Source of the DNA: Rosistilla ulvae
Lineage (GTDB): Bacteria > Planctomycetota > Planctomycetia > Pirellulales > Pirellulaceae
Direction of reading: 5' to 3'
NCBI RefSeq assembly: GCF_007741475.1
Contig: NZ_CP036261.1
Location: 6,945,798-7,009,797 of the forward strand
DNA: 64,000 nucleotides
Shown here: piece after piece, positions 1 through 9,726 of the stretch
Layout of the letters: each line of letters starts with the position of its first letter
Numbering within the stretch: the stretch's first letter is position 1
Translations under genes and position numbers: made by a program
The notes under the pieces: generated by a model
Seen by the model: the letters and a program-made list of their open reading frames with translations, nothing else
Told to the model about the DNA's origin: nothing
Database searches by the model: none

Positions 1-1295
1 TATTCGCCACCACAGTGGCATTTCTAGTCGCGGGTTCACTGTCCGCTCAAGGGATCGTGCTTCCTGGGGCAGGACCAATCAATCGCTCGATGGGGGGCGC
101 GTCGACAGCCGCTCCGATCGACGCCGCCGGAGCGTTGCTCTGGAATCCCGGTTCGATCACCGCTTTGGGCAGTTCGCAGATGATGTTTGGCGCCGAGTTC
201 CTGTACACGCGGACGACGCTCGATTCGTCGCTGCCAGCCGATGCGTTTGGCCCCGCCATCCCCACAGTCCCGATCGGGGGCTCCAGCGACAGTCACTCGG
301 GCGTTCCCGTGCTGCCAACGATTGCGTTGGTCTTCACCGAGCCCGATTCGGATTTTGCCTTTGGCCTGGGCGTCTTTACGATCGGCGGTTTTGGAGTCAA
401 TTACTCCGCCAGCGCAACCAATCCGCTGCTGACGCCTCAGCCCCCCAACGGATTTGGAATCGGCAACGCTTACTCGCGACTGAACCTGCTGCAGATCGCC
501 CCCACCGTCGCGGTGCAACTGATCGACGGCCTGTCGGTCGGATTTGCCCCGACCGTCACGATGGGCGACCTGGCCCTGGCACCAGCGCTGTTCGCCGCAC
601 CCGACAATGCTGATGGCGGCCTGCCGACCTATTCCGACGCCCAGAACGGACGCTGGCGATACGCGCTCGGCTTCCAAGTTGGCGTCTATCTGGAAACAAT
701 GTCGGGCTGGAACTTTGGCGCTTCGTTCAAGAGCAAGCAATGGTTTGAAGAGTTTGAATTCCAATCGGCCGGAGAGACCGGGGCACCACGGACACTCACC
801 GCCAATCCGGAATATCCGATGATCATCAGCCTCGGCACATCGTTTACCGGATTTGAAGGTTGGGTCAGCGCGGTCGACGTCCGCTACATCGACTACGCCA
901 ACGCATCGGTCTTCGGCGACGATGCGGCATTCCAAGCTGACGGCTCGGTGCCGGGACTGGGTTGGGATAGCACCGTCGGGGTCGCCTTGGGCCTGCAACG
1001 CGAGTTCCAAAACGGCGTCAGCTTGCGGGCCGGTTACGACTTTGGCCAGTCGCCGATCTCCAACGACAAGACCGGGTTCAACGTCCTGTCGTCGGCGCTT
1101 TGGAATCACGCAGTCACCACCGGAGCGACGCTGCCGGTGAACCACGCGTTATCGATGTCGCTGGCCTATGTTCACGTCTTCGAGGCTTCCAGCAACGGAG
1201 CGATCCAAACGCCCGCGGGCCCGATTCCGGGTTCATCGGTCGAGATCACCCAGGTCAGCGATACGCTGTCGATGGGCTTTGACGTGAAATTCTAA
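1..1295 (+). CDS. FadL/OmpP1-like outer membrane protein (5' partial)
   Basis: The reading frame is open from the first bases, and the first in-frame GTG at 15 falls inside what looks like a signal peptide ending in GSLSAQG, so the true start is probably upstream of the window. The mature part begins with GAGPINRSMGGASTAAPIDAAG followed by ALLWNPGSI. This Gly/Asn-rich entry is typical of the FadL/OmpP1/TodX family, long-chain fatty acid or hydrocarbon channels of the outer membrane. The rest has alternating aromatic beta-strand patterns and ends in FDVKF, with a terminal Phe as in outer-membrane barrels. The substrate cannot be told from the sequence. The family call is fairly secure; transport of fatty acids is inferred from the family only. 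Confidence 0.75.
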   Translation, partial: FATTVAFLVAGSLSAQGIVLPGAGPINRSMGGASTAAPIDAAGALLWNPGSITALGSSQMMFGAEFLYTRTTLDSSLPADAFGPAIPTVPIGGSSDSHSGVPVLPTIALVFTEPDSDFAFGLGVFTIGGFGVNYSASATNPLLTPQPPNGFGIGNAYSRLNLLQIAPTVAVQLIDGLSVGFAPTVTMGDLALAPALFAAPDNADGGLPTYSDAQNGRWRYALGFQVGVYLETMSGWNFGASFKSKQWFEEFEFQSAGETGAPRTLTANPEYPMIISLGTSFTGFEGWVSAVDVRYIDYANASVFGDDAAFQADGSVPGLGWDSTVGVALGLQREFQNGVSLRAGYDFGQSPISNDKTGFNVLSSALWNHAVTTGATLPVNHALSMSLAYVHVFEASSNGAIQTPAGPIPGSSVEITQVSDTLSMGFDVKF

Positions 1296-1391
1296 CCGAC
1301 TGCCGTAACGCGGCACCCAACGTCGAGCTAGCTTGCGACGAACGAAATGCCATTCCAACGGGCGTGGCAGCGCGATCTGGCGCCAGCCCGC

Positions 1392-2291
1392 TCAGGGACG
1401 ACGCGGGACGAACCTTTCCGCTTTCACACGAATCGCCATCTGCTGCCGCTCGTGCAGCTCAATGACGATGTCGCTGCCCAGCACATTCGCCGTCACCGTC
1501 CCCTTCGCCGAAAACCACTCGTGCGCGGTGGTTACACGCTCGCTGCGCGTATCAAAGACGATCTGTCCGTCGGCTCGTTCGGCGACAAATTTGGCGTCGC
1601 GAACTTGCAACGCCGTCGCCGGCTTTGCGTCCTTCGCGTCGTTGCCGGGTGGTAGATATTGCAACTGACGAACAAAACCGAAGCCCTGCAACTTCCCTCT
1701 TCGCTTGCCACGTTGGAAGCGCGTATCGCCATACCAACTGCCTAAGCTTCCCCAATCGTGCCGCGTCGGTTGGTCGAATGGCTTGGCCCCAGGAGAATCC
1801 TTGGGGGGCTGGAAAAGTGTCAACAGAGCCAACTCTTTCCATCCATCTTCATCGATCACGTTGGAAACCAACATTCCCGTGACGTCCTCCGCGGCGACGT
1901 TCACAGGATCCTGCCTGTTAACATATCCCGTGAATTGAAAGATCGAGCCGTCGGCCGCCACACGATACTTCAACTGACGTCCCTTCAGTTGTGCAAGGGC
2001 GTCGGCAAAAACCGTTTGCGACAACGGGTCAGCCGCAATCAGTGTTGCATCGCGGATCTCTTGCACGACCGACTGATTCCCTGCCGCGTCGGGTTCATAC
2101 AACTGGAACCAGGAAACGATTTGATAGTGCAGTTGCTGGGAGAGCTCGATTCCCTGCATCCGAAACTGCGGCTGCCGCTGAACCTCCAACTCTTGATAAA
2201 ACGCTTCGTGCGGTTCGCCTTCGCTTTCCTCTGCCGCGGCGGCCAGGCATCCAATCGACAGAACGAACAACGTGGTAAACAAGCGAAACAT
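1392..2291 (-). CDS. Secreted protein of unknown function
   Basis: A 299-residue protein that I do not recognise. I chose the ATG at 2291 because it begins a clear signal peptide (MFRLFTTLFVLSIGCLAAAA, then EES). A longer in-frame start exists at 2444, but it would overlap the upstream gene and hide the signal peptide. The mature part is soluble-looking with no repeats or membrane segments, and has a basic C-terminus ending ERFVPRRP. It is probably periplasmic. It lies 125 nt downstream of the response-regulator gene on the same strand and may be co-transcribed with it. Confidence 0.7.
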   Translation of the reverse strand: MFRLFTTLFVLSIGCLAAAAEESEGEPHEAFYQELEVQRQPQFRMQGIELSQQLHYQIVSWFQLYEPDAAGNQSVVQEIRDATLIAADPLSQTVFADALAQLKGRQLKYRVAADGSIFQFTGYVNRQDPVNVAAEDVTGMLVSNVIDEDGWKELALLTLFQPPKDSPGAKPFDQPTRHDWGSLGSWYGDTRFQRGKRRGKLQGFGFVRQLQYLPPGNDAKDAKPATALQVRDAKFVAERADGQIVFDTRSERVTTAHEWFSAKGTVTANVLGSDIVIELHERQQMAIRVKAERFVPRRP

Positions 2292-2416
2292 CGCGCGGTC
2301 CCAACAGAGAAAAGAGAAGGCCCCGCCCCCAAGTCTATCCGATCGCCTGCCCGTTTCGTTAGCGAAAACTGCGTCCGCGTCGCAGCACCGACGCCTCGAA
2401 GCGAGTCCCAAGTCGA

Positions 2417-3376
2417 TCAGTCGTCGTCGCTCGAATCGCAGCAATCGTCGTCGTCATCATCGTCGTCGACCGCATCGGGATCGACGCGCAGCTTGACCAT
2501 CGTGATTTGATTCCCCGCATCGTTGTGCTGGACCTCGTCCATAAACGATCGGATCAAAAGCAGACCGCGACCGCTGACCGCTTCCCAATTCTCCGGATCG
2601 GTCGGATCGGGCAAGCTGTTGACATCAAACCCTGGGCCTTGATCGGTGATCACAAAAACCGCCTGTTCGGGGTTTGCGGTCAGCGAGACATTGACGCGTC
2701 GCGATGCGTATTGTTCGTCCTTCAGACGGGCTTGAATCAGATCGATGTATGCCTGCCCGCAGCTCTCATCGCGAAGCGAACTGGGAACCTCTAGGTTGCC
2801 GTGAATCATGGCGTTGCGAAGCGCCTCATCGAGCGCGATCCCGATGTGCATTCGCGTCGCTTCGGTGACGATCCCCAGTTCGACCAACGGCGCTTCCAGT
2901 CGGGCCAGGATCTGCGACAGCAGCGTATCGTCGTTGTTTAACTCCAATTCGATCGCGACGGTGCGAATATATTTGGCAAACGACAATCGCTGGCGCTCGG
3001 AATCGGCGACCGAAATCGTCCGTTCGATCGTGTCGGCAAGATCTTTCGCCAAATTGCGTTTGGGGACATAACTGGCCGCTCCGGCCTGCAACGCTTCGAC
3101 CGCCAATTCTTCGCTGCCGCGCGAGGTCGTTAGCACGACGGGCAACTGCGGCGACTCCATGTTCAGCATCATCACCAGATCGAGTCCCGACATGCCGGGC
3201 ATCTCGAGATCGGTGACGACCAGATCGGGATTGTGTTCGCGAGCGACCGAGAGAGCCTGTTCGCCATCGTCCGCTGTCAACGTTCGATAGCCCGCCTTTT
3301 CCAGCAGCATCCGCATCTGAGCCAACTGGGTCGCGCTGTCGTCAACGACCAAAATCAGGCGAGGTTCATCGGACAT
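2417..3376 (-). CDS. Response regulator receiver fused to RsbW-like ATPase
   Basis: 319 residues. Positions 6-120 form a CheY-like receiver with the acidic pair D12/D13, phospho-acceptor D56 (in VTDLEMPGMSG), T84/S85 and K106. Positions about 135-298 form a GHKL ATPase of the anti-sigma/RsbW type: an N-box around E184-N188 (DEALRNAMIHGN), DQGPGFD at 245-251 and GRGL at 269-272. There is no dimerisation/phospho-acceptor His domain between them, so this is not a hybrid histidine kinase. In known families this layout suits a phosphorylation-controlled switch that binds or phosphorylates an anti-sigma-factor antagonist. The C-terminus is a strongly acidic tail (eight Asp in a row, then CC and more Asp). 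No partner gene is adjacent. Confidence 0.85.
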   Translation of the reverse strand: MSDEPRLILVVDDSATQLAQMRMLLEKAGYRTLTADDGEQALSVAREHNPDLVVTDLEMPGMSGLDLVMMLNMESPQLPVVLTTSRGSEELAVEALQAGAASYVPKRNLAKDLADTIERTISVADSERQRLSFAKYIRTVAIELELNNDDTLLSQILARLEAPLVELGIVTEATRMHIGIALDEALRNAMIHGNLEVPSSLRDESCGQAYIDLIQARLKDEQYASRRVNVSLTANPEQAVFVITDQGPGFDVNSLPDPTDPENWEAVSGRGLLLIRSFMDEVQHNDAGNQITMVKLRVDPDAVDDDDDDDDCCDSSDDD

Positions 3377-3459
3377 AGAGTCTGCTGTTGTCGAGGGTTT
3401 ACGAAAAGGGAACCGACAGTGTCACGATCGTCGAACGACGCCGACACTGCAAGTTTTGA

Positions 3460-4257
3460 TTAGACGGCCTGCGGCTTTTCATCGATGCGGAACATGTCCC
3501 GCCACGGCAACTGAATGCCGCCATCGATTGTCAGCGTACTGCCGGTGATGTATTCGCTGGCCGGATCGCTCAAGAAGACGATCCCACGACCGATCTCTTG
3601 CGGCTGTCCCAAACGGCCCCATGGCAATTCAGCCCCCTTTTCCTGCAGCGTCTGTTCGCTGAAGAACTTCCGCTCCCCGGGTGTGTCGATCCAGCCGGGA
3701 TGCAGCAGGTTGACGCGGATCCGATGTTGAGCCAGTTCGACAGCAGCGGTTCGCGCCATCTGATCGATCGCCGCCTTGGCCATATTATATGCCATCGCAC
3801 CAGGCATCGCTTGTACAGCATGCGGAGAACTGACGACCACCACGCTCCCTTGAATCCCGGCGTCGATCATCTTTCGACTGGCAGACCGCAATAGATAGAA
3901 GGGGCCCCACATCGTGACGTCGATCGTGCGGCGGAAACCGTCGAGATCGGCGCGATAAAAGAGCTCTCGATCGCTGTAAGCTGCGTTGGAAACGACGATA
4001 TCCAACCCGCCCAACGCTTCCCACGCCTGGTCGACCAACCGTTCTGCTTCGTCCTGAACGCCCGTGTCGGCTTGAACGCTTACCGCACGCACGCCCAGCG
4101 CGCGGCACTGCTCGCAAACCCCTTCGGCTTCCTCGGCGTCATCCAAGTAATTGATCGCGACATCCGCCCCAGCACGCGCCAATTCGATCGCCGCCGCGGC
4201 ACCAATTCCGCGCCCCGCTCCGCTGACCAACGCACGCTTGCCTGACAATTTACTCAA
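3460..4257 (-). CDS. Short-chain dehydrogenase/reductase (SDR)
   Basis: 265 residues, the usual length for a classical SDR. The cofactor motif GAGRGIG is at 13-19, the NAA(Y) motif is at 91-94, the catalytic Ser is at about 143-144, and Y157-x3-K161 is in YNMAK. The C-terminal SEYITGSTLTIDGGI is the standard end of the fold. N38-Y-L-D after the second strand does not clearly settle NADP versus NAD. Closest in feel to glucose 1-dehydrogenase or 3-oxoacyl-reductase-like enzymes, but the substrate cannot be assigned. It is divergent from the CoA-ligase-like gene starting at 4644, and the two could act in one lipid or aromatic-acid pathway; this is only inference from position. Confidence 0.9.
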   Translation of the reverse strand: MSKLSGKRALVSGAGRGIGAAAAIELARAGADVAINYLDDAEEAEGVCEQCRALGVRAVSVQADTGVQDEAERLVDQAWEALGGLDIVVSNAAYSDRELFYRADLDGFRRTIDVTMWGPFYLLRSASRKMIDAGIQGSVVVVSSPHAVQAMPGAMAYNMAKAAIDQMARTAAVELAQHRIRVNLLHPGWIDTPGERKFFSEQTLQEKGAELPWGRLGQPQEIGRGIVFLSDPASEYITGSTLTIDGGIQLPWRDMFRIDEKPQAV

Positions 4258-4643
4258 CGCTGCTTCCCTTAATGGATCGATGGAGATCGTTTTTCCCGCG
4301 GTCCGTCGCGACGCAAAACATCCCGCCGACGAACACTGCGCCTGATTGAAATCATGTCGAATGGAATGGCTCGTGAAAAGTGATCTACCCGTTCAGTGAC
4401 CCTGAATCCTCTAAAAGACTCCATAATTCCAATCCTATTATGCCCCAATTGGCTACGCTGTGAAGCATTGGGCGGCGGAACTGGCCAAGAGTTTCGGAGG
4501 GATTGGCCGTGTGGATCGAAAGTCTTGACGACTTCCGCTACGGCCAAAATGGTCAAACTCTATAGAAAATGGACCGCGGCGTTGCCCATCGGGCGAACGC
4601 CACAAGCTTGTTCGTTGCCATCTTTATTTGTATCGTTGCGATC
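4258..4643. other. Divergent intergenic region
   Basis: A 386-nt spacer between the divergent SDR and CoA-ligase-like genes, so it must hold both promoters. It is less GC-rich than the flanking genes. I see no convincing repeat, RNA gene or operator in it. Confidence 0.5.
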
Positions 4644-5912
4644 ATGTTAACCTACGACGCTACCGATCGGCTCTCCTTCACGCGGCTCCGTCGCGACCTG
4701 CTCGAAGCGATGCAGATCGAGCGGTTCAATCGCTTGCTCGAAGCGATCCTTCCGCAGAATCGATTCCACGACGACCGCCTGGGCGACATCCAGTTCCCGC
4801 TGCAAGCGCTCGGCGAACTGCGGCACCTGCCGACGCTTTCCAAAGCCGATCTGATCGCTGCGGGAGACACCTTTCCGCCACGCTTCCACACCTTCGATGC
4901 ATCGCGTTACATCCGCCTGCATCGAACCAGCGGGACGACGGGCCGGCCGTTGCCGCTGTTGGATACCGCCGATGATTGGCAATGGTGGATCGATACCTGG
5001 CAGTTTGTGCTCGATGCCGCTGATGTGACAGCTGACGACCGCGCCTTCATGGCGTTTTCGTTTGGCCCCTTCATCGGGTTCTGGAGTGCCAACGATGCGC
5101 TAGCGGCTCGCGGCGCGATGGTGATCCCCGGCGGAGGCCTTTCGACAGCCGCGCGGTTAACGTTGCTGCAAGATTCCGATGCCACGATCCTCTGCTGCAC
5201 TCCGACCTACGCGCTGCATATGGCGGATGTCGCCCGCGCCGAATCGATCCCAATCGAATCGTCGGCGATCCGATGCGTGATCGTGGCGGGCGAACCGGGC
5301 GGATCGATTCCCGAGGTCCGCCAGCGGATCGAAGCGGCTTGGGGCGCCAAGGTGATCGACCACAGCGGTGCGACCGAAATCGGCCCTTGGGGCTTCGGCA
5401 CCGCCGACGGCACGTCGCTGCACGTGATCGAAACCGAATTCATCGCGGAGTTCTTGTTGGAGGACGGGACTCCCACCGCGGAGGGCCAGCTGAGCGAACT
5501 GGTACTGACGAACCTCGGCCGCATCGGCGCTCCGATCATCCGTTACCGAACCGGCGACCTCGTCCGCCCTCGCTGGGATCATCGCGACGAATGCAGGTTC
5601 GTCCGCTTAGAGGGAGGCGTTCTGGGGCGAGCCGACGACATGGTGGTGGTCCGCGGCGTCAACGTTTTCCCCAGCAGCATCGAACGCGTGATCCGCAGCA
5701 TCCCCGAACTCGGCGAGTTTCGGATCCTGTTGAGCAAACAGGGAGAGATGGACCAGGTGAGTGTCGAGGTCGAGGATCCACAGAACGATCCGCAGCGGAT
5801 CGGCAAGCAGTTTGAAACGGCGATCGGATTGCGGATCGCAATCAAAATTGTTCCCGAAGGTTCGCTGCCACGCTTCGAAGCCAAGGCGCGGCGCGTGGTC
5901 GACAACCGCTAG
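4644..5912 (+). CDS. Phenylacetate-CoA ligase-like adenylate-forming enzyme
   Basis: 422 residues. I chose the ATG at 4644 because it gives the compact N-terminus expected of the PaaK group (LTYDATDRLSFTRLRRDLL); a longer frame from 4569 adds an unlikely hydrophobic stretch. The AMP-binding P-loop TSGTTGRP is at about 95-102. Later motifs are HSGATEIG (adenylate-binding A5-like), RYRTGDLVR (A7) and VVRGVNVFPSSIE (hinge/A8, typical of PaaK proteins). The likely reaction is ATP-dependent activation of a carboxylic acid to an acyl-CoA in the cytoplasm. The substrate is unknown. There is no paa gene cluster around it. Its stop overlaps that of the convergent hydrolase gene by 4 nt. Confidence 0.85.
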   Translation: MLTYDATDRLSFTRLRRDLLEAMQIERFNRLLEAILPQNRFHDDRLGDIQFPLQALGELRHLPTLSKADLIAAGDTFPPRFHTFDASRYIRLHRTSGTTGRPLPLLDTADDWQWWIDTWQFVLDAADVTADDRAFMAFSFGPFIGFWSANDALAARGAMVIPGGGLSTAARLTLLQDSDATILCCTPTYALHMADVARAESIPIESSAIRCVIVAGEPGGSIPEVRQRIEAAWGAKVIDHSGATEIGPWGFGTADGTSLHVIETEFIAEFLLEDGTPTAEGQLSELVLTNLGRIGAPIIRYRTGDLVRPRWDHRDECRFVRLEGGVLGRADDMVVVRGVNVFPSSIERVIRSIPELGEFRILLSKQGEMDQVSVEVEDPQNDPQRIGKQFETAIGLRIAIKIVPEGSLPRFEAKARRVVDNR

Positions 5913-6742
5913 CCAGCGACGGCGTCGTGCGCGTGACGCTCGATCCAACCGGCGATCACCGTCGCGACAAACTCCAAGTCGCGAGGATTCTTTAACAGCA
6001 AGTGATCCGATCCGGGGAGCGTGATCAGGCTGCGAGGCAGCGGCGAATCGGAGGCCTCACCGTCGTGGCGAGGCACGATCTGCGAGACGCTTTCATAACC
6101 AACCGTCTCATCGGTCGGCGAGTGCAACGCCAGGATCGGTTTACGGATCGCAGCGATCGTCGATTCCAGATCGTACTGCCGCCATTGATCCAGCGTCGGT
6201 TTGCGGATCGTAAACGACCGCCCACCGATCGTCACCTGCCCCTCGCCATCGACTTCGATCGCGGGGTTCATCCGCAGCATCGTATCGGCCAGGTGCCAGG
6301 TGTCGCTTGGTGCGGCGATGCTGACCGTGCCGCGAATCGAATCCAATGTGTCGGTTAGCGCCAGCGAAGCCGCTCCGCCAAAACTGTGACCGATCAGGAA
6401 CGCGGGCAGATCGAACCGCGAATCAAAATATTCGACAGCGGCCCGCAGGTCGGCGAGGTTGGTTTCGAAGTTGGTCTCCGCAAAGTCCCCTCGGCTGTCG
6501 CCGATCCCGGTCATATCAAACCGCAGCACGACGATCCCACGCTGCGCCAACAAACGGCTCAACCGGACGATCGTCTTCAGATCCTTGCCGCAAGTGAAGC
6601 AGTGCGAAAAGGTAGCCCGTGCGATCGGCGGGATGCTGGGCATCTCGATGATACCCGCCAACGTAAACCCATTGCCGCCAGGAAACTCGACGCGTTCGTT
6701 GCGCCGCGGCGCGAGAGCCCCCTCAGCTTCAGATCCGGCCAT
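5909..6742 (-). CDS. Alpha/beta hydrolase (serine aminopeptidase S33-like)
   Basis: 277 residues. The nucleophile elbow GHSFGG puts Ser at 120. D211 in SPTDETV and H247 in GSDHLLL complete a plausible triad at the right spacing. The region [18 protein letters not shown] is the oxyanion-side signature of S33-like hydrolases and acyl esterases. The gene starts 14 nt inside the end of floA, so the two are translationally linked. A role in membrane lipid handling next to a flotillin is tempting but unproven. A small acyl esterase or peptidase is equally possible. Confidence 0.85.
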   Translation of the reverse strand: MAGSEAEGALAPRRNERVEFPGGNGFTLAGIIEMPSIPPIARATFSHCFTCGKDLKTIVRLSRLLAQRGIVVLRFDMTGIGDSRGDFAETNFETNLADLRAAVEYFDSRFDLPAFLIGHSFGGAASLALTDTLDSIRGTVSIAAPSDTWHLADTMLRMNPAIEVDGEGQVTIGGRSFTIRKPTLDQWRQYDLESTIAAIRKPILALHSPTDETVGYESVSQIVPRHDGEASDSPLPRSLITLPGSDHLLLKNPRDLEFVATVIAGWIERHAHDAVAG

Positions 6743-7721
6743 TACTTTCGCCTACGGTGATCCGACCGCCACGAAACGCTTCGGCCATCGCTTGCGGCAC
6801 CTCCGCCTCCGACAGCACCAAACGGGCTCGGTTTTCAGCGACCTTGGCCTTGTTCTCCTGCTCGACAGCAACCGCTTCGGCGCGGCGTCGTTCGGCGTTC
6901 GCGCGAGCCACACGCGTGTCGGCTTCGGCTTGATCGGCTTGCAAGCGAGCGCCAATGTTCTCGCCGACGTCGATGTCGGCGATATCGATCGAAACGATTT
7001 CGAACGCGGTGTGCGCGTCGAGTCCGCGGCTAAGTACAGCCCGTGTGATCAGATCGGGATTCTCCAAAACCATCGAGTGCGACTTGGACGATCCCAACGA
7101 ACTGATGATGCTCTCGCCCACACGCGCGATGATCGTCTCTTCGGTCGCACCGCCGATCAACTGTTCCAGATTAGTTCGCACGGTGACGCGCGCCCGAACT
7201 CGCAATTCGACACCGTCCATCGAGATCGCGCTAAGTGTCGTCTTGCCGCTGCGCTTGGGATCGGGACAGTCGATGACCTTCGGATAGACGCTGGTACGAA
7301 CCGCATCCAAGACATCGCGGCCGGCCAGATCGATCGCCGCGGCTTGATCGAAGACCAACGGAATGTTCGCTCGGTGAGCGGCGATGATCGCGTTGATGAT
7401 GTTCATCACGTTGCCGCCGGCGAGATAATGAGCTTCCAAACGGCGGGTGCTGATGCCGCTGCGAGGGCTGATATCCAGCCCTGCCTGAGCCGCCATCACC
7501 TTGGCGGTAACAATTGTCGATGCATGGACCTTGCAGAAATGCATCCGCAGCAACGAAGTGATGCTGACATCGGCACCGCTCATCCACGCCTGGAACCACA
7601 ACTTGCCATACCGCAGCCCGAAGAAGGCGGCGATCAAGCCAAAGAACAGACAGAAAACAACGAAGCCCAGGAACAATGCCGCTTCGGTTGTGATGCCTAG
7701 CAGGTCGAAATGTGAAAACAC
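6729..7721 (-). CDS. floA: Flotillin-like protein FloA (UPF0365)
   Basis: 330 residues, the standard length for FloA/YqfA. One strongly hydrophobic segment at about 10-40 anchors it in the inner membrane. It is followed by the family-specific [20 protein letters not shown] region, an SPFH-like domain, and a C-terminal coiled-coil rich in Ala/Glu/Arg ([19 protein letters not shown]). Flotillins of this family organise ordered membrane domains. In Firmicutes floA lies beside an NfeD-type gene; none is seen here. Instead the gene overlaps an alpha/beta hydrolase downstream. Start at 7721 fits the family N-terminus. Confidence 0.93.
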   Translation of the reverse strand: MFSHFDLLGITTEAALFLGFVVFCLFFGLIAAFFGLRYGKLWFQAWMSGADVSITSLLRMHFCKVHASTIVTAKVMAAQAGLDISPRSGISTRRLEAHYLAGGNVMNIINAIIAAHRANIPLVFDQAAAIDLAGRDVLDAVRTSVYPKVIDCPDPKRSGKTTLSAISMDGVELRVRARVTVRTNLEQLIGGATEETIIARVGESIISSLGSSKSHSMVLENPDLITRAVLSRGLDAHTAFEIVSIDIADIDVGENIGARLQADQAEADTRVARANAERRRAEAVAVEQENKAKVAENRARLVLSEAEVPQAMAEAFRGGRITVGESNGRI

Positions 7722-7914
7722 GGTTAAACACCTTGGTTTTATAGCGTATTGCCTTTGCCTAAAGTCGCAATCAACAACATCATATAGGTATGGCGGGTCG
7801 ACGCAACCGTTTCCATCCGCACCGGACCGTCACGCAAGCAGCGGAAACCGAAGCAACACGAATCGATTTGAAGGCATTCGGTTTCCTCTGCTCCCTATTC
7901 ACGGAGCAAGGTCA

Positions 7915-8253
7915 ATGATACGCCCCCCCTATGTGCCAGGCGACTGGGTTGTCTACCGAAAAAGCAAGACAGGCCCTCAACCGGGCCCGCGAGCCACACA
8001 GGTACACCCATCCCCCAAAGGGGAATATTATTCGTATGTGGTGGAGAAATACTGGATCGTCGACCAGATTTTGTCCGACGGCCGGTTGCTGCTGAAGACC
8101 CGCCGGGGCAAGAAACACATTATCGATTCGGCCGATCCCGGGCTGCGGCACGCCGGTTTCTTGCGGCGATGGATGCACCGCGATCGATACACGATCATCG
8201 AACAACGGGGCCGCGAGGTTAATTCGCCTCCAGCCGTCTCCAACCCTACCTGA
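7915..8253 (+). CDS. Conserved-looking small basic protein, unknown function
   Basis: 112 residues from the ATG at 7915, preceded by a GGAG-type ribosome site about 10 nt upstream. The frame stays open further 5', but only this part reads like protein (PGDWVVYRKSKTGPQPGPRA, then VVEKYWIVDQILSDGRLLLKTRRGKKHII). It is Arg/Lys-rich, with a small beta-barrel-like first half (PGDWVVY resembles SH3/KOW-type folds). No signal peptide or membrane segment. It may bind nucleic acid, but that is a guess from charge and fold impression. Confidence 0.7.
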   Translation: MIRPPYVPGDWVVYRKSKTGPQPGPRATQVHPSPKGEYYSYVVEKYWIVDQILSDGRLLLKTRRGKKHIIDSADPGLRHAGFLRRWMHRDRYTIIEQRGREVNSPPAVSNPT

Positions 8254-8349
8254 ACCAACTTTCTCCCGGCGGCGACTTACCTCGCCATGCCTCCCGATTT
8301 AAGATGAACCCCAATTGTCTCCCCACCGACATTGGGATCCTTCACACAC

Positions 8350-9519
8350 ATGCCTCCCCGCGCCGTCGTTCTCTCCATCGATGGGCTCGCCCCAGCTAGC
8401 TTGCAACCCTACGGCTGCTCCTGGCAACCCACGCCCAATTTCAATCGACTGGCAGCCACATCGCTGGTCTTCGAGCGCTGCTACGCCGATTCGCTCGACC
8501 CGATCGCTTCGCTTTGCTCGATGCTTTCGGGAACCCACTCCGCCGCGGGTGCCTCGTCGACAGCTCCGTTCGATTCCACCGGATCGACGCTGATCACCGA
8601 CTCTCCCGCCGTAGGCGACCTGCCGTTGGCAAAGTCGTTCGAAAACCAAATCGTCGTCCCATTCGAGGTCCCCGCCGCTGCGTGCGAAGAAGTCGAAGAG
8701 ACGTCGCTGGCAAATCTGTTTGCCGCCGGGATCGATGCGATCAGCGACAGCACTCAAAAGCTCTGCTGGTTGCACGCGTCGAGCCTGCCACGCTGTTGGG
8801 ATGCTCCCCGTTCGCTGTGCCACGCCGACGATGAACTGCAACTGCCGACCGAGGCCTCGCCACCGCAGTCGTTCGATCCGGCCGCGACCGAGCCCGACCA
8901 GATGTTGGGATGGATGACGGTCTACGGCGGCCAGGTGCGTCTGTTGGACATGCTGCTTGGCGTGCTGGTCGATTCGATCACCGCCAGCCCTGGGGGGGAC
9001 GAAACGCTGCTGATCGTGACTGGCACCGGCGGCATGTCGCTGGGTGAAAACGATCGTTTTGGACTGCCAACCGACGACTATCGCAGCGCTGCGCTGCATG
9101 TCCCCCTGATCCTCCGCATCCCCCGCCAGGATCCATTGCGCTCGCTGCGGATCTGCCAACCGTGGGAAATTGCCAGCACGATCGACGGTTGGCTGCAGCA
9201 GATGCCCCAAGGACTGTTGACCGACGCAACGCCCGCCGGATGGACCGATGCTCAATCCCCCGTCAACTGGGCCCTCGCAACCGACGCCGATGGTGCGGTG
9301 GCAAGCTTCCAAACCCCCTGGTGGAACCTATGTGGTTCGGGAACCGAGGCCGGCCTGTTTCGCAAACCGGACGATCGATTTGATAGCAACGATATCGCGT
9401 CGCGAGTCCCTGAGGTTGCGGAGCTTTTACGCGACCAAGCGGAACTCGCGCTGCAATCGTTGCAGACACAGGCCCCCCGCCACGAACTCTCCCCCAACGT
9501 CGTATCGGGCCACTGGTAG
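8350..9519 (+). CDS. Sulfatase/alkaline phosphatase-superfamily protein, probably degenerate
   Basis: 389 residues from the ATG at 8350; a start 18 nt upstream is also possible. The N-terminus RAVVLSIDGLAPASLQPYGC and then TPNFNRLAATSLVFERCYAD is the sulfatase-fold opening, with the metal-binding Asp in SIDGL. The expected C/S-x-P-x-R sulfatase activation motif before LLTGT is replaced: the stretch reads DPIASLCSMLSGT, without the modified Cys/Ser or the Arg. GTGGMSLGENDRFGLP matches the later GDHG-like region only loosely, and the usual His/Asp ligands are missing. No signal peptide, unlike most planctomycete sulfatases. It may be a non-catalytic relative. Confidence 0.7.
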   Translation: MPPRAVVLSIDGLAPASLQPYGCSWQPTPNFNRLAATSLVFERCYADSLDPIASLCSMLSGTHSAAGASSTAPFDSTGSTLITDSPAVGDLPLAKSFENQIVVPFEVPAAACEEVEETSLANLFAAGIDAISDSTQKLCWLHASSLPRCWDAPRSLCHADDELQLPTEASPPQSFDPAATEPDQMLGWMTVYGGQVRLLDMLLGVLVDSITASPGGDETLLIVTGTGGMSLGENDRFGLPTDDYRSAALHVPLILRIPRQDPLRSLRICQPWEIASTIDGWLQQMPQGLLTDATPAGWTDAQSPVNWALATDADGAVASFQTPWWNLCGSGTEAGLFRKPDDRFDSNDIASRVPEVAELLRDQAELALQSLQTQAPRHELSPNVVSGHW

Positions 9520-9726
9520 ACCGCCAATCGCTGGCGTTATTGCTCCCAACGCGGCCCCTCGACGATTCTCGCGGGCACATCTCCCGCCCGCCGACCGATG
9601 GCAAGCTTTGCCGCCTAGGTAAACCTTGCGTTATTCCCAGATTCTATCGATTGCAGCAACTTTGCCGCCGATATCAGATCTAGCTAACCAAACGGAGTTG
9701 GCATAGATCCGGGGGGGGACAATCCA

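Noticed and set aside
36-1145. Long open frame on the minus strand opposite the porin
   Set aside because: It is a shadow of the FadL-like gene; its composition is Arg/Gly-rich low-quality protein without motifs.
6459-7700. 413-codon plus-strand frame opposite floA and the hydrolase
   Set aside because: It spans two genes on the other strand and has no recognisable protein features.
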